From Clostridia bacterium (lineage in GTDB: Bacteria; Bacillota; Clostridia; Oscillospirales; CAG-272), in assembly GCA_017522795.1 (NCBI GenBank), contig JAFWXZ010000032.1:1-63883 (forward strand): a stretch of DNA of 63,883 bases, written 5' to 3'. The translations under genes and the position numbers were made by a program. The notes beneath the pieces are model-generated. The model was not told the origin of the DNA and made no database searches. It saw only the letters and a program-made list of their open reading frames with translations. Below, piece by piece: positions 18,423 to 27,484 of the stretch (its first letter is position 1; each line of letters starts with the position of its first letter).

Positions 18423-18453
18423 CTGTATTGTATAAAAAACAAGGAGAATTAAT

Positions 18454-18876
18454 ATGTTAAAAAAGACAGAAAAGGTTCTACACTACATAGTAGAAGTTGT
18501 CGAGATCATTATTGCAATTATTACTCTTTGTGCTATGCTTTATTTACTCTTTACCGAGGTAGCGAAGATATTCGCGCCCGATTTTGCTGTAAACGAGCAT
18601 CTTGCCGACAGCAAGCACTTCCTTGAGAGTATACTCGGTATAGTAATAGGTCTTGAGTTTGTAAGCATGCTTGTAGACTTTACTCCCGCAAACGTCCTGG
18701 AGGTTCTCGTTCTTGCAATTTCAAGACACGTTATTATCAACCACACAGATCCCGTAAGCACCATCGTCTGCGTTGTATGCATTGCAGGTCTGTTCGCGGT
18801 GAAGAGATTCCTTATTCCAAAGGAAGACTTGAAAAAGGTTATTTCAAGCAATCTCAAGCACCAAGAGAAACAATAA
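18454..18876 (+). CDS. PsiE-like small membrane protein
   Basis: The 140-residue protein has four predicted TM segments (about 12-34, 58-75, 82-96, 105-122). The order LEFVSMLVDF, then AISRHVIINHTDP, resembles the E. coli PsiE pattern (FEFIALIVKY, then IVRLIIVDHKSP), so I place it in or near the phosphate-starvation-inducible PsiE family. Its function is not known. It is monocistronic, with AAGGAG and its own promoter and terminator. Confidence 0.65.
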   Translation: MLKKTEKVLHYIVEVVEIIIAIITLCAMLYLLFTEVAKIFAPDFAVNEHLADSKHFLESILGIVIGLEFVSMLVDFTPANVLEVLVLAISRHVIINHTDPVSTIVCVVCIAGLFAVKRFLIPKEDLKKVISSNLKHQEKQ

Positions 18877-18891
18877 ATGAATGAATAAAAA

Positions 18892-18924
18892 AAGACACAA
18901 GGTTGAAGCCTTGTGTCTTTTTTT
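18892..18924 (+). terminator. Terminator, copy 1 of a duplicated hairpin
   Basis: AAGACACAAGG-TTGAAG-CCTTGTGTCTT followed by T8. The same sequence recurs at 22785-22819. It is convergent with the gene ending at 18932 and probably serves both strands. Confidence 0.93.
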
Positions 18925-18931
18925 TGTTCAG

Positions 18932-21900
18932 TTATTTTGTATTAACCAAAATCAGACCGTAACCGCCTGGAGTATAAAGGACTATATCTCCATTGCAGAA
19001 AGCAAATCCTTCCTCGGCATAGTAGTCAATAACTGTTGTGTCGGAGCCTGCACTCGCAAGCGCCACTGAAATATCACCTTCAGTATCAAGAATAAGTGCT
19101 GCTCTGCCATTTCCCGATGCAAAGATCGGCTGAACCTCCAAGCTGCGATCAAAAGTCAACTTCTGCCATATGGGCTCGGGACGACTGACGGTCTCGTTCA
19201 TATTTATATCAAAATAAACGTAGGTATCATCAGAGCTTGCTCCATTGCCATGTGTATAATAGGCATACATATATCCACGATTAAGTAAATCATTTTTAGA
19301 AACAGACACCATATAAACCGACTTTCTCACCGTACCATTTAAGGTGCTGTACGCCAAAATTCTATTATTCACCCAATCGGTGGTTATGATAGTGTGATTA
19401 TCTCTGAAGAAGAATATTTCCTCGTGACCTATGAGCCAGTCTATTTTCTCACATTCATTACCGGGAACAAAGCTATACAGTCCTTCTTCGGTTGTATCAA
19501 CGCAATCGGCAACGAAAATCACCCGATCACCGTCGACGTATAAGTGATCAAAAGTACATTCATATTTCTTAAATTCAAGGAAGGACAGCTTGCCACTCTC
19601 AATATCATAGAAATAAATAATGCTTAGTGATGCAGAGCCCATTGCCAAAAGTCCGCCGTCAGAATCCATTATCGAAATAACGTCGGAAATCTCTACGGTA
19701 GACTTCACCTGCCCGTCGGGAGCGAGGAATCTGATAACAGTTCGATTTTCGCCAACCTCGGCAACAGAAATAGTATCGGTAAGAGCGTCATATGCGGCAA
19801 GCGATACAAGTCCGTCATAAATAAGCTCTACCTTTTCGTTTGACGCGGAAAGATTCTCAGCCACACTTATATCTTCCGTCAAGTCCTTCTTGCTATCAAG
19901 CTGATAACCGAGCTTTCCTGTATCTATGCAGGCTTGCATAATTGAAAGATCATCAACCCCATCGGGAAGGAAGATCACATTAACATCTGCCCACTCTGTT
20001 TCATATCCGTTAAGCTTAACAAGCTTCCATTCATCCTCAGTACCCTCATAGAAAATGGTATGAAGATTACTTTCGGTATAGAAAGCACCGTCCTCTATCT
20101 CTTTTATGCTATTAGGAAGAGCTATTACCTGAAGATTGGTTGCAGGAGCAAAGTCTCCCTTCGCGATAACCTGACGTCCTTCAGGAACACGAATTGAAAG
20201 CAATAACGGTACTCCGTTATTATAAAGCTTCAAATCCTGCAGAGCATAACGCTTATACAACTCCTCAGGGAAAATAAGGTGCTTCATATCACCGTTGGGG
20301 CTAACAATACTAGATGTATGGAAGGATATATACGCACTAAAGTTTGAATCCATATATTCCTGGTCATAGTCGATAGCCTGAATTTCTCCGCATCTGCTGC
20401 AAAAAGAATAATGCGCATCATAGTCGGTTTTTCCAACATCATAGGTAAACTCTATTTTCTCCCAGACAATATTATGCATAAGGGCGGATTCTCTGTCACT
20501 TATATATTCATCGTGGCATAGGCTACACTCCCATTTCTTATATCCGCCGGTAGAACAGTCGGCAACCTTAGTCTCAACAAGCACATATGTATGTACCGCA
20601 AGCTCGCCGTTAACAATTGTCGCCGGATGATATACTTTTAATAAATCATTGTTGGGATTGTAATAATAGTTTACATCAACCTTTCCACCAGAATATGATG
20701 CAAATAAGTAAACATCACTTGATTCTAAATAGATATAGATTTTAGATACAAAATGATAGGAGTAATAAGTACAGTTTTTGCGGTAATTCTGGTATAACGT
20801 ATCCATCAGACCTGCGATTTGTAAAGCGGCAGGATCCATAACCATTATTCCCTCCTCGGAAATCGGCATATACTGACCTGTAATTTCTTTATAGATTTCT
20901 GCCAGCTTCTCAGTGGGAAGATTATCGTTAAGTGCTTTTACCTCCTCCGCGGTCATAGAAAGAAGATTATCTCCATCGGGACAGGTGATGTCCTTGGCAT
21001 CGGGGTTTTCCTTTAAGCTAAGGCTGAAGATCGTATCATCGTCATCCGAAGCATTCTTCCCCTCGTCAGTGAAGCCATCGACAGTAAATGAAAGTCCGCT
21101 GTGCTTTTCATATTTTTCAAAGCTTCCATAGATACCTACGCAAGACTCTGTATCTTCTATGTACGTAATAAACTCAACAATGTATTCTCCGCTATCCTTA
21201 TCATAGTTAACGGTTGTTCTACTATTATGCTCGTCAGAGTCATGATTCTTCAAAGAGATATCTATTGAAATCTCAGTAAGCGAATCCTCGAACTTCTTGT
21301 TATATTTGATCTCAAGGTTATCCTCTACCCTTCCCTCTTCCGTCGTAACATCAGAGTGGCAGCTTACAGTTGCAAAGCAGCCGTCTTTACGGGACTCTAT
21401 ATCAACGGTAACATCAAGAACCTCATCATACTCACCGTTTTTAGTCTTGATAACCATATGAACAAATGATATTGAGCCATGCTTAATAATGTAGGTATAC
21501 GTTATCTCGGCGTCGCGAAATTCATCCTTCAGCTTATCACCAAGCTCGGTAATATCAATTTGAGCCTCCTCCAAAATGGCACAAACACGTTCGTTGTTGC
21601 ATATTTCCTCGACAGTAATATCAATTATCTCGGCGATAGCCTCGCTGTCAAGGGTACACACATCCCTTCTTTCGAGAGCAAATTCACCCTCGACAAAGCG
21701 GAAGCCTGTCTCTGTATCAATATGCTCTGCGCTTCTCTTACGAATGCTTTTGAAAACCTCATTGATTTCCTCATCGATAGACTCACCACCATCCTCAAAA
21801 ATCGCGCAGAGCGCATCATAGTTCTCCTGATCAAGAGCATGCTCCGAGCCGCTTTCGGGATGGAATACAGAGTTATCAAGAGCATCAATAACATTTTTCC

Positions 21901-22339
21901 TCGGAAAAAGAATATTCTTGTCCGAATTATCAGAGCCGATACCCTCGATAGCAATAATATTTTCGTCATAAAAAATGCCGAAGGTATGGTTTAAATCAGG
22001 AGTACCAAAGGTAATATCTATATCCGCAACTTCCTCATCACCCGAGCCGTAGCCCGAAAAGTTCGAGTCCACGTATATATCATCAATTAAACCTGTCAAC
22101 TCATTCGGAAAATTGACGGTCATATCAGCATCGTATCCGTTTTTGGCAAGATTACGTTCCACGTTGGAGAGCCAATTCACATCTCCAAAAAGCAACTCAG
22201 CGGTGTTATCAACGGCATTTATTCCTATCGCAGGTACAAAAAGATATGCCGTCACGCCCAAAGCGGTCGCGGAAACCAGAGCAATAATAATGATTATCAA
22301 TAATCCTTTTGTCGACAAGCATCCACTATAAGTCCTCAT
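18932..22339 (-). CDS. Giant membrane-anchored surface protein
   Basis: The 1135-residue protein has one N-terminal TM at about 13-34 and is otherwise extracytoplasmic. Residues from about 50 to 530 are acidic and beta-rich without a family I know. Around 600-660 are paired cysteines in a zinc-ribbon-like context (WECSLCHDEY, FCSRCGEI). Near 710-760 lies a BspA-type LRR fragment (LQVIALPNSIKEIEDGAF, HTIFYEGTEDEW). The last 350 residues have repeating beta strands (GGLLAMGSASLS, DGDRVIFVADC) that could be a beta-propeller. GGAGG precedes the start. A surface sensor or adhesin role is a guess. Confidence 0.8.
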   Translation of the reverse strand: MRTYSGCLSTKGLLIIIIIALVSATALGVTAYLFVPAIGINAVDNTAELLFGDVNWLSNVERNLAKNGYDADMTVNFPNELTGLIDDIYVDSNFSGYGSGDEEVADIDITFGTPDLNHTFGIFYDENIIAIEGIGSDNSDKNILFPRKNVIDALDNSVFHPESGSEHALDQENYDALCAIFEDGGESIDEEINEVFKSIRKRSAEHIDTETGFRFVEGEFALERRDVCTLDSEAIAEIIDITVEEICNNERVCAILEEAQIDITELGDKLKDEFRDAEITYTYIIKHGSISFVHMVIKTKNGEYDEVLDVTVDIESRKDGCFATVSCHSDVTTEEGRVEDNLEIKYNKKFEDSLTEISIDISLKNHDSDEHNSRTTVNYDKDSGEYIVEFITYIEDTESCVGIYGSFEKYEKHSGLSFTVDGFTDEGKNASDDDDTIFSLSLKENPDAKDITCPDGDNLLSMTAEEVKALNDNLPTEKLAEIYKEITGQYMPISEEGIMVMDPAALQIAGLMDTLYQNYRKNCTYYSYHFVSKIYIYLESSDVYLFASYSGGKVDVNYYYNPNNDLLKVYHPATIVNGELAVHTYVLVETKVADCSTGGYKKWECSLCHDEYISDRESALMHNIVWEKIEFTYDVGKTDYDAHYSFCSRCGEIQAIDYDQEYMDSNFSAYISFHTSSIVSPNGDMKHLIFPEELYKRYALQDLKLYNNGVPLLLSIRVPEGRQVIAKGDFAPATNLQVIALPNSIKEIEDGAFYTESNLHTIFYEGTEDEWKLVKLNGYETEWADVNVIFLPDGVDDLSIMQACIDTGKLGYQLDSKKDLTEDISVAENLSASNEKVELIYDGLVSLAAYDALTDTISVAEVGENRTVIRFLAPDGQVKSTVEISDVISIMDSDGGLLAMGSASLSIIYFYDIESGKLSFLEFKKYECTFDHLYVDGDRVIFVADCVDTTEEGLYSFVPGNECEKIDWLIGHEEIFFFRDNHTIITTDWVNNRILAYSTLNGTVRKSVYMVSVSKNDLLNRGYMYAYYTHGNGASSDDTYVYFDINMNETVSRPEPIWQKLTFDRSLEVQPIFASGNGRAALILDTEGDISVALASAGSDTTVIDYYAEEGFAFCNGDIVLYTPGGYGLILVNTK

Positions 22340-22377
22340 AAATACGTCCTCCTTTTATAAATATATGCTTCAATTTC

Positions 22378-22406
22378 AGTATATCATATATTTTTTATCA
22401 TTTCAA
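22378..22406 (-). promoter_or_regulatory. Promoter of the giant surface protein gene
   Basis: On the minus strand TTGAAA, 17 bp and TATACT. Confidence 0.7.
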
Positions 22407-22454
22407 GCATTCTCAAAAAATGGTTAATAAATGAAAAAATATCATAATTCTTAT

Positions 22455-22489
22455 CTTTAACACAATTATATCAATAAAATATGTTAAAG
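22455..22489. promoter_or_regulatory. Inverted repeat upstream of the XRE gene
   Basis: CTTTAACA and its exact complement TGTTAAAG are separated by 19 bp, about two helical turns between half-site centres. A further TTAACAC-like word lies at 22509. It may be the operator of the adjacent XRE regulator. Confidence 0.45.
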
Positions 22490-22531
22490 TCAAGTAAATT
22501 CTTAATATTAACACAAAATTTGGAGTATAAA

Positions 22532-22774
22532 ATGAAAATTTATGACTTTAACGGAAAGAAAAATATATGTGGAGAAAGAGTTAAGGCGTCAAGAAAGAGG
22601 TTGGGATTATCACAGTCGGATTTAGCAGCCAAATTACAAATTGCAGGGATGATTATAGAACGTGATAGCATAAGCAGAATTGAAATTGGAACTCGTTTTG
22701 TCGCAGATTACGAACTGCTTGTATTAAGCCAAATTCTTAACGTTACCCCCGCATATCTTCTCGGAATTGAATAA
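22532..22774 (+). CDS. XRE-family HTH regulator
   Basis: I start at 22532 because TTTGGAG lies 8 nt before this ATG; the upstream in-frame ATG lacks a ribosome site. The 80-residue protein is an HTH_3 domain: RVKASRKRLGLSQSDLAAKL (helices 1-2), DSISRIEIGTRFV (recognition region) and ILNVTPAYLLGIE (C-terminal signature). It is divergent from the giant surface protein gene and is the obvious candidate to control it. Confidence 0.85.
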   Translation: MKIYDFNGKKNICGERVKASRKRLGLSQSDLAAKLQIAGMIIERDSISRIEIGTRFVADYELLVLSQILNVTPAYLLGIE

Positions 22775-22784
22775 AACAAGATGA

Positions 22785-22819
22785 AAAAGACACAAGGTTG
22801 AAGCCTTGTGTCTTTTTTT
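22785..22819 (+). terminator. Terminator, copy 2 of the duplicated hairpin
   Basis: Same stem and loop as 18892-18924, with a T10 tract. Confidence 0.93.
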
Positions 22820-23117
22820 TTTGAAAAAAACCTCATCCGCCGTTTCAAGCAAGGAGAGCTTGGATTAAACGAGAGAATTTTAAAATAGAATGATCGAGTG
22901 CGCCCCGAAGGCGTAGTTTCCCAATCACACACCCTAATCGTGAAAATTTTGATGAAGTGCGAAGATTTTTTAGCGCAAGCCGTAGTTTCTCGCTACGGCT
23001 CGGTCACCTTCGAGGGAAAACAGTTATCAACTGTTTTCTAACACTCTCAGGCCGCTTAGCTACCTACGTCGAGTTTGGTCGGAAGCGACGGTTTTAACCA
23101 AAATATACCGCTAAAAA
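22820..23117. other. Non-coding region with small dyads, 3' of yebC
   Basis: I find no credible gene here. The stretch begins with CCTCATCCG, the opening of the REP-like element. It holds the dyads GCCGTAG-TTTCTCG-CTACGGC (about 22979-22999) and AAACAGTT-ATC-AACTGTTT (about 23019-23037). It ends with the CTACCTACGTCGAG word shared with the gap after dut. Confidence 0.5.
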
Positions 23118-23843
23118 TTAGTTATCCCAGTTGTGGTAGACGGCGTTCACATCATCATCCTCGTTGAACTTATCAAGCATTTTTTCCATATTTGCAATAT
23201 CCTCTTCGCTTGTAAGCTCTACGTAAGTGGAGGGAACCTTTGCAAGATCGGCAGTGCTGATCTGATAGCCGAGGGAGATTATTGCATCGCGAACGCTGTC
23301 AAGATCTGCAGGATCGGTGTAGATCTGGTACTCGCCCTCATCGGACTTGATATCCTCTGCTCCACACTCGAGAGCATCCTCCATGATCTTATCCTCATCG
23401 ATCTCCTCGTCCTCGTCAACGATGGTGATAACACCCTTCTCCTCAAAGAGATAGCCTACGCAGCCGTTCTGGCCGAGATTTCCGCCGTACTTAGAGAAAG
23501 CGGCGCGAACATTGCCTGCAGTACGGTTGCGGTTGTCGGTCTGAGTTTCAACGATGATAGCAACGCCAGAGGGACCGTAACCCTCATAGGTGATCTCCTC
23601 AAAGTTGATGTCACCGTTGTCGGTGAACTTCTTGATGGTACGCTGAATGTTATCGTTAGGCACGTTGTTTGCCTTCGCCTTTGCGATAAGATCGCGAAGC
23701 TTAGAGTTATTGTTAGGATCGGGGCCGCCCGCCTTGATAGCAACCGCCATCTCCTTACCTATCTTAGTAAAGATCTTCGCCTTGGCAGCATCCGCCTTTT
23801 CCTTCTTGTGCTTGATATTATTCCATTTAGAATGTCCTGACAT
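23118..23843 (-). CDS. yebC: YebC/PmpR family translation or transcription regulator
   Basis: The 241-residue protein begins with the family signature MSGHSKWNNIKHKK and contains GGPDPNNNSKLR and YEGYGPSGVAIIVE. It is highly conserved across bacteria; members have been described as DNA-binding regulators and, more recently, as factors relieving ribosome stalling on proline-rich stretches. It follows argS by 43 bp and probably shares its transcript. The 3' flank is repeat-like non-coding DNA. Confidence 0.96.
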   Translation of the reverse strand: MSGHSKWNNIKHKKEKADAAKAKIFTKIGKEMAVAIKAGGPDPNNNSKLRDLIAKAKANNVPNDNIQRTIKKFTDNGDINFEEITYEGYGPSGVAIIVETQTDNRNRTAGNVRAAFSKYGGNLGQNGCVGYLFEEKGVITIVDEDEEIDEDKIMEDALECGAEDIKSDEGEYQIYTDPADLDSVRDAIISLGYQISTADLAKVPSTYVELTSEEDIANMEKMLDKFNEDDDVNAVYHNWDN

Positions 23844-23885
23844 ATATTTCTCCTATGAATGCATTATGCAGAATTGTAATTAATT

Positions 23886-25622
23886 TTATATTTTTTCGGG
23901 GCTCTGTAAGCAGATGAGATGCAGAGCTGTTTTAAGGATCTGATTGGTGGCTCTGGTAAGAGCGATACGGCTCTCACGAAGTCCGCAGTCATCACAGTTC
24001 ACTATGCTGCACTCGTGATAGAAGCGGTTGAACGCCGCACAAAGATCAAGAATGTATCTTGTCACAACCGAGGGCTCGTAGTCTGCGATTGCCGCATTCA
24101 CGCGTTCGGGGAAGATAGACAAAGTCTTTGCAAGCTCAACCTCGAGCTCGGAAAGAGGAGCTTCGGTCATAGCACGACCTGCCTCGCCTGCCTTCTCAAG
24201 AATGGAGCAGGTACGGGCATAGGTGTACTGTGCGTAGGGACCTGTATTTCCGTCAAAGGAAAGGGCGTCCTCCATAACGAAATTGATGTCACGCATACGG
24301 TTATTGGAGAGATAGTGGAATACCACCGCGCCAACGCCGACCTTCTCTGCGATAGCCTGACACTCCTCCTCGTCGGGATGCTTATCCTTAGCGATCTCCT
24401 TAACCCTTGCGATAGCCTCGGCAAAGAGGTCCTTCAGGAGAATAACGTTACCCGTTCTGGTAGCAAGCTTCGCGCCGTTTACGGATACTGTGCCGTAGGG
24501 AACGTGAACGAGCTGATCGTACCAATCGTAGCCCATAAGCTCAACCACCTTGAACCACTGTGCAAAGTGAAGCGACTGCTGCGCGGCGGTAACGTAGATA
24601 GCCTTATCGAAGTTATACTCGCCCTTGCGGTATACGGCGGCGGCAATATCACGGGTGGGATAGAGAGTGGATCCGTCGCGCTTTAAGATAAGGCAAACAG
24701 GCATATTCCACTGATCGAGATTAACGATGGATGCACCGTCGTCGATCTCAAGAAGTCCCATATCGCGAAGCTTCTGCACCTGGGCAGGCATCTTGTCGGT
24801 ATAGAAGGACTCGCCCTTATAGGAGTCGAACTCTATGCCGAGAAGCTTATAGGTTCTCTGATATTCCTCAAGGCTGACGTCAACGAACCAGCGCCAGAGG
24901 GCGATGTTCTCCTCGTCAAACTCCTCGAGCTTTTTAAACTCGGCGCGGGACTGGTCTGCAAGAGGGGATTTCTTATCCTCGCTCGCGTCCTCCTCCGCCT
25001 TTATCTCATTATTAATACGAACGTAAAGCTTTACAAGCTCGTCAACACCGCCCTGCTCTATGGTAGCCTTATCTCCCCACTTCTTGTAGGCAACGATAAG
25101 CTTACCAAACTGAGTTCCCCAGTCGCCGAGATAGTTGATACCAACGCACTTATAACCAGCGAACTCGTGAAGAAGCTTCAGCGAGTGGCCGATAACGGTG
25201 GTACCGAGGTGGCCGATATGGAAGGGCTTTGCAACGTTGGGAGAGGAGTAGTCGAGAACTACGGTCTTACCCTCACCGTTTCGGGGTGAGCCGTACATAT
25301 CACCGAGAGAAAGAACCTCTGTGGCAACTCTGCGGGAGAAGGCTGTGCCGTCGATCTTGAAATTAAGATAGCCGTTTACCGCGGTGATGGAGGAGAACTC
25401 CTCGCACTTGATAGCATCGGCAAGCAGCTGCGCGATCTGCACGGGAGAGCGACGCAGGCTCTTTGACAGGCGGAAGCAAGGAAGCGCAATATCTCCCATC
25501 GTCCTGTCGGGCGGATATTCAAGCATAGCGAATATTTCCTCGGCAGAGAGAAGCCCCTCGCCGAATCCGCTCGCAACGGCATCTGCAATAAGCGATGCTG
25601 TGTTTTTCTTTAAAGTAAGCAT
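23886..25622 (-). CDS. argS: Arginyl-tRNA synthetase
   Basis: A class Ia synthetase charging tRNA-Arg. The 578 residues show the additional N-terminal Arg-S domain, the HIGH motif at 135-138 (KPFHIGHLGTT), the Arg-binding SSPNVAKP just before, and a DALR anticodon-binding domain at the end (FNRFYHECSI). A canonical KMSK is replaced by a divergent loop, as is usual for ArgRS. It lies between yebC and a kinase gene in a tight minus-strand cluster. Confidence 0.97.
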   Translation of the reverse strand: MLTLKKNTASLIADAVASGFGEGLLSAEEIFAMLEYPPDRTMGDIALPCFRLSKSLRRSPVQIAQLLADAIKCEEFSSITAVNGYLNFKIDGTAFSRRVATEVLSLGDMYGSPRNGEGKTVVLDYSSPNVAKPFHIGHLGTTVIGHSLKLLHEFAGYKCVGINYLGDWGTQFGKLIVAYKKWGDKATIEQGGVDELVKLYVRINNEIKAEEDASEDKKSPLADQSRAEFKKLEEFDEENIALWRWFVDVSLEEYQRTYKLLGIEFDSYKGESFYTDKMPAQVQKLRDMGLLEIDDGASIVNLDQWNMPVCLILKRDGSTLYPTRDIAAAVYRKGEYNFDKAIYVTAAQQSLHFAQWFKVVELMGYDWYDQLVHVPYGTVSVNGAKLATRTGNVILLKDLFAEAIARVKEIAKDKHPDEEECQAIAEKVGVGAVVFHYLSNNRMRDINFVMEDALSFDGNTGPYAQYTYARTCSILEKAGEAGRAMTEAPLSELEVELAKTLSIFPERVNAAIADYEPSVVTRYILDLCAAFNRFYHECSIVNCDDCGLRESRIALTRATNQILKTALHLICLQSPEKI

Positions 25623-25646
25623 ATATATTTACCTTTCAACTGATAA

Positions 25647-26465
25647 TCAAAGCGAATTTCTCATTCTCACGTACTCACCCTTAGGCTCTGCCTTAACGAG
25701 TGTGGCGGGAATGAAGGTGGAGAAGCTGAACACGTATGCCATAGCAGCCTCAAAGCCGTCTACAAGATAAAACTCACCGTCCCTCTCGCACACGGTAATG
25801 CCCGAAAGCTCCTCGCCGCATTCAAGGCGGGAGGCAAGTGCGGAAAGCTTATCGCCCTCAAGCTCGTGCTCGGGGAAATGAAGTCGCTCGGGGGAAATAA
25901 ACACGCGGCTATAGGACTTGTCCTGCTGCCAAATGGCAAAGGACGTGGCGATACGCTCGGCGATCTGATCGGGAGTGGCAACGGTGGTATCCACGATAAG
26001 CGAATAGTTGGAGAGATCCTTGATGTCAACGCCGTACTGCTCGGTATAGCGCTTTTTCTCGCTCTCGCGACGGGCACGCGTGCAATCAATAGTTTCCTCA
26101 AGGGTTGTGGAATGCTCGCCTGCTCTGTTTGCATTCATAATGCGAAGAGCGCTGGTCTCTATATCTGCGGAGAGATAAACCTTGAAGGTGCCCTTGGTAA
26201 AGTGCCATGCCATGCGGGAGTCGATAATAAGAAATCTCTCGTCATTAGAAAGAGCGGCAATTCCCGCATCTATTTCGTGGTCGATCTCAGGATGAGTTTC
26301 CATATACTTATTAAGCTCGCCGACGGTCATACCGCGCTGGGCGGCGATAGAGCGCACGATAGCTCCAGTGCAGTAGTATTCCGCACCAAGACGCTTGATA
26401 AGTATGTCCGCAACGGTGCTTTTACCGCTGCCAAGATCGCCCGCAAGTGAAATTTTATCCTGCAT
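25647..26465 (-). CDS. Cytidylate kinase-like protein fused to a ParB/Srx-like domain
   Basis: Residues 1 to about 185 form a P-loop kinase of the Cmk-like family: GDLGSGKST at 9-17, YYCTGAIVRSIA, LIIDSRMAW and RARRESEKKRYTEQYGVD, a typical lid and NMP-binding order. Residues from about 190 to 265 resemble a ParB/sulfiredoxin-like fold (FISPERLHFPEH, ECGEELSGITVCERDGEFYL, VDGFEAAMAY), ending in a short tail. This fusion is unusual to me. Candidate roles are NMP phosphorylation or a related small-molecule kinase. It precedes argS by 24 bp. Confidence 0.75.
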   Translation of the reverse strand: MQDKISLAGDLGSGKSTVADILIKRLGAEYYCTGAIVRSIAAQRGMTVGELNKYMETHPEIDHEIDAGIAALSNDERFLIIDSRMAWHFTKGTFKVYLSADIETSALRIMNANRAGEHSTTLEETIDCTRARRESEKKRYTEQYGVDIKDLSNYSLIVDTTVATPDQIAERIATSFAIWQQDKSYSRVFISPERLHFPEHELEGDKLSALASRLECGEELSGITVCERDGEFYLVDGFEAAMAYVFSFSTFIPATLVKAEPKGEYVRMRNSL

Positions 26466-26587
26466 ACTCTATCCTCCCGAAAAACGTGTAGTATAGTTTA
26501 ATTAAATAATTATAATATATTTTGTCTAAATTGTCAATACCCTTTTATTCTGTATTTGCTTTTTACCAAAGTTATTTTTCCTTTTGC

Positions 26588-26616
26588 GAATAATTTTTCT
26601 TTTGCTGGTAAGAATA
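26588..26616 (+). promoter_or_regulatory. Possible SigF-type promoter of spoIIQ
   Basis: GGTAAGAATA fits the forespore sigma factor -10 pattern (GG--A-A-T), and GAATA lies 14 bp before it as a -35-like word. I see no good SigA promoter in the gap. This is pattern matching only. Confidence 0.4.
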
Positions 26617-26648
26617 GGTGTAGCATCGAAATAGGAAAGGAAATTAAG

Positions 26649-27350
26649 ATGGATAAAAAAATCAAATTCAGCGATCAGCCAAGAAGAGTTAAAATTATTT
26701 ACGCGGCGGTGATCGGAGTGCTATGCATCACTGCGGTGGTGGTAGGTATTTTCTCGGCGGCGTCAAGAAACAACGAGCCCCCCGAGGACGATCCCACAGT
26801 AAATCAGCCCCCTGCCGATGACGGCAACAATGACGGTGACGGTGGAAATGAAAATGAAAACGGAAATCAGCCCGATGACGAGGGTGACAAAAAGCCCGAC
26901 AAGCTTACTATGGTATCTCCCGTGGTTGGTGAGATAACAAAGCATCATAGCATTGATACACCCGTATTCTCCACCACCCTCAATGAATGGAGAGTTCACA
27001 CGGGAATTGACATTTCTACTGAGGATGGAGCGGAAGTCTTTGCGGCGGCAGACGGAAAGGTCAGCCGCGTGTACAATGATGCGCGCTTCGGCAAGACTGT
27101 GGAGATAACCCACGATGGCGGTATCGTCAGCGTATACTCCAACCTTGCCTCCACCGATATTGCGGTAAAGGAAGGCGACGAGGTCAAATCGGGGGCGCTT
27201 ATCGGTCTTGTTGGTGACACCTCGCTATCCGAGCTTGCCGAGGAGCCTCACCTGCACTTTGGTGTAAAGGTGGATGGTGTTAGCGTAAATCCCCTCGACT
27301 ATATCTCGGAGGAGTCAAAGCAGGCGTCCCTCGGTATTACCGAGGTTTAA
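26649..27350 (+). CDS. spoIIQ: SpoIIQ-like M23 peptidase-domain protein
   Basis: Starting at 26649 gives 233 residues: cytoplasmic start, one TM at 16-36, an acidic Asn/Asp/Pro-rich linker (about 42-84) and an M23 LytM domain (about 88-220). The zinc ligands are complete: His117 and Asp121 in HTGID, His201 and His203 in HLHF. The phrase STTLNEWRVHTGID is typical of SpoIIQ, the forespore half of the SpoIIQ-SpoIIIAH channel of engulfment. Clostridial SpoIIQ usually keeps a working metal site, as here. A generic cell-wall endopeptidase is the alternative. Confidence 0.75.
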   Translation: MDKKIKFSDQPRRVKIIYAAVIGVLCITAVVVGIFSAASRNNEPPEDDPTVNQPPADDGNNDGDGGNENENGNQPDDEGDKKPDKLTMVSPVVGEITKHHSIDTPVFSTTLNEWRVHTGIDISTEDGAEVFAAADGKVSRVYNDARFGKTVEITHDGGIVSVYSNLASTDIAVKEGDEVKSGALIGLVGDTSLSELAEEPHLHFGVKVDGVSVNPLDYISEESKQASLGITEV

Positions 27351-27393
27351 TGTTGACTCAAAACGGCGGATAATACCAATTTATTTTTTGAAC

Positions 27394-27422
27394 TTGACAA
27401 GAAATGGCGATTATGGTATAAT
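27394..27422 (+). promoter_or_regulatory. Consensus SigA promoter of hom
   Basis: A perfect TTGACA, 17 bp and TATAAT. Transcription should begin near 27429. Confidence 0.92.
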
Positions 27423-27432
27423 TTTCTTGTCT

Positions 27433-27474
27433 GTCGGGGCTTCGTCCACGAAGCTCCGACTTATTTTTTATTTT
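27433..27474 (+). promoter_or_regulatory. Terminator-like hairpin in the hom leader
   Basis: GTCGGGGCTTCGT and ACGAAGCTCCGAC pair over 13 positions (one G-U) with only CC between them, followed by TTATTTTTTATTTT. It starts a few nucleotides after the predicted transcript start and ends just before the GAGG ribosome site. It could be an attenuator or a 5' stabilising stem. Confidence 0.7.
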
Positions 27475-27484
27475 GAGGTTATTT

